Source: Tubulanus polymorphus (taxonomy: Eukaryota; Nemertea; Palaeonemertea; Tubulaniformes; Tubulanidae). Taken from it: DNA of 64,000 nucleotides. The position numbers and the translations under genes were made by a program. The notes under the pieces are model-generated. The model was not told where the DNA came from. It did no database searches and saw only the letters and a list, made by a program, of their open reading frames with translations. Shown here piece by piece: positions 62,953 to 64,000 of this stretch (its first letter is position 1; the number at the start of each line of letters is the position of its first letter). The DNA lies in contig NC_134029.1 of NCBI RefSeq assembly GCF_964204645.1, positions 19,550,450-19,614,449 of the forward strand. Reading direction: 5' to 3'.

Positions 62953-64000
62953 CTATACCTGTGAATAAAGTTTAAAAAAAAACAATGCATATATGGACAC
63001 AGCTAGTTGCTTATTTAAAGCATATCGCTCACAGTGATTCTGATGGAAAAGCCGTCGTCGATGCCGAATACCTTCCATATTCATTTCTATACATGTATAC
63101 AGCTTTCCGCCGAGAGCCCTCGAATCTGCGTATATGAATTTTTATTTCTCGATGGTACACATTTCTCGCGCATAACTGACGCGCTACGCGGCCGACAAAT
63201 GATCGCCGCGAAGAGCCGCCGTTGTGACAGTTCGGCAACGTTCGGGATTATCAAAACTCTCTTCGCAGCAATTATACGAGGATCCCATCTCTCATTAACC
63301 GCAATCCATCTCCGCCAGTCGCCGTTCGGCTGTATCATCTGCCGACTGTTAGCAATCGTTGAAGAATTTCACTTGACCGTCCGCTCGCGCGCTCGCTGAT
63401 CAAGATGAATTGTCTCGTCGACGATATATAACAGCGTCAATTGATGCTAATAGCTGACGAGGCATTTATTTGCCCGACAACCGGCAAAGGTTACAACGAC
63501 AACTGTCGGATGCTGCGCGCGGTGTGTCGGGTCATTTCGTGGCTTATCGGTACGCAATCGACGCTAGCTCTGATGGAAATGATAATGATCAACTTACACT
63601 TTCGCTTAATGAATGAATCCTTCAATCTCGTTAGCTTCTGACTCGAATCACGCAAAAGCAGCGTTTAATATAGAGCTGCCAGAATTCACACAATCCATTA
63701 CTGTTGCTTTTCTCCGACTATAAACCTAAATCGTCTATAGGTTTCCATGCAATATTTTGTTTTCCAAATGTAGGGTTTTCGCCGATTTCGCCGGGGTATT
63801 CGAAAAACACCGGGAATCGAAAAAACGCCTAACGCCCGATTCTAGAAAATTCAGTGAAATTTACCTACATTCTGAGAAAAACTTATATATTTTTTTTTTA
63901 TATATCTTAAGTTTATTTGCCGTAAAAGCTGAGCGGCTGGTTGTAGCTCCATAACAAACTAAATCACACCCACTGGAGTCAGGCGGGGGACTGATCAATT

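Larger units (their letters stand above)
62368..64000 (+). other. Start of the next intron, running off the window
   Basis: It begins GGTAAGA directly after the Ig1 exon in phase 1. It contains the inverted-repeat element and its tandem expansion (62,516-62,952). From 62,953 to the end, open frames on both strands (for example 63,034-63,399) lack Ig motifs or other known signatures, so no second Ig exon is visible. Confidence 0.7.

Noticed and set aside
62498-62990. Five overlapping open frames of 97-148 codons on both strands
   Set aside because: They all read through the 55/59-bp tandem repeat; the repetition keeps frames open in several registers and no frame encodes a known domain.
62370-64000. 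A second Ig-domain exon after the Ig1 exon
   Set aside because: Searched for Cys, Trp and D-x-G-x-Y-x-C patterns in all plus frames to the window end and found none; the exon is presumably beyond 64,000.

Overview
The window looks like non-coding-rich nuclear DNA from an invertebrate animal. It is AT-rich and has long introns, GT/AG splice sites, many short inverted-repeat DNA elements, tRNA-derived SINEs and microsatellites. There is no bacterial-type gene packing, no rRNA, no CRISPR array and no clear stand-alone tRNA gene. I cannot fix the phylum from the sequence. A protostome, possibly a lophotrochozoan, is a guess from the type of Ig gene and the style of the SINEs.

One gene is well supported. 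It is a plus-strand immunoglobulin-superfamily adhesion gene of the lachesin / DIP / IgLON type. Its first Ig domain is split between an exon at 58,657-58,763 (first Cys) and an exon at 62,163-62,367 (Trp, second Cys and an NTDP motif). The gene runs off the right edge. Two short upstream exons could supply its signal peptide: 43,666-43,702 (nearest) and 26,307-26,421 (stronger signal peptide and start context, plus an acidic, tyrosine-rich tail). Both end in the phase the 58.66 kb exon needs, and both use a GTAGGT donor, so alternative promoters are possible. Two further 5' exon candidates with TATA-like boxes and strong donors lie at about 16.78-17.08 kb and 23.54-24.41 kb.

Left part (1-26 kb): mostly intergenic or upstream DNA. 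It holds a decayed minus-strand coding remnant with a membrane segment (6.45-7.20 kb), a SINE with a perfect 14-bp target-site duplication (9.17-9.36 kb), foldback elements at 7.2, 11.0 and 15.0 kb, two copies of a second tRNA-like SINE at 20.5 and 22.3 kb, and a dispersed repeat at 1.7 and 20.6 kb.

Middle (26-43 kb): the secretory exon at 26.3 kb, a cluster of a GAAACATGTTTC-rich inverted-repeat element at 27.3-27.9 kb, terminal-inverted-repeat elements at 29.4, 38.9 and 41.7 kb, a nine-unit 42-bp minisatellite at 31.2 kb, and a possible tiny secreted-peptide gene with a TATA box at 34.5 kb.

Right part (43-64 kb): introns of the Ig gene filled with repeats. These are long (TA)n arrays, a (TAA)n array, a CT tract, foldbacks at 49.3 and 51.8 kb, SINE pieces at 48.5 and 57.4 kb, a 130-bp direct duplication at 50.9 and 53.0 kb, and a recent six-unit tandem expansion of the GAAACATGTTTC element at 62.6-62.95 kb. 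Most other open frames longer than 60 codons look like chance. No complete transposase or reverse transcriptase was seen.
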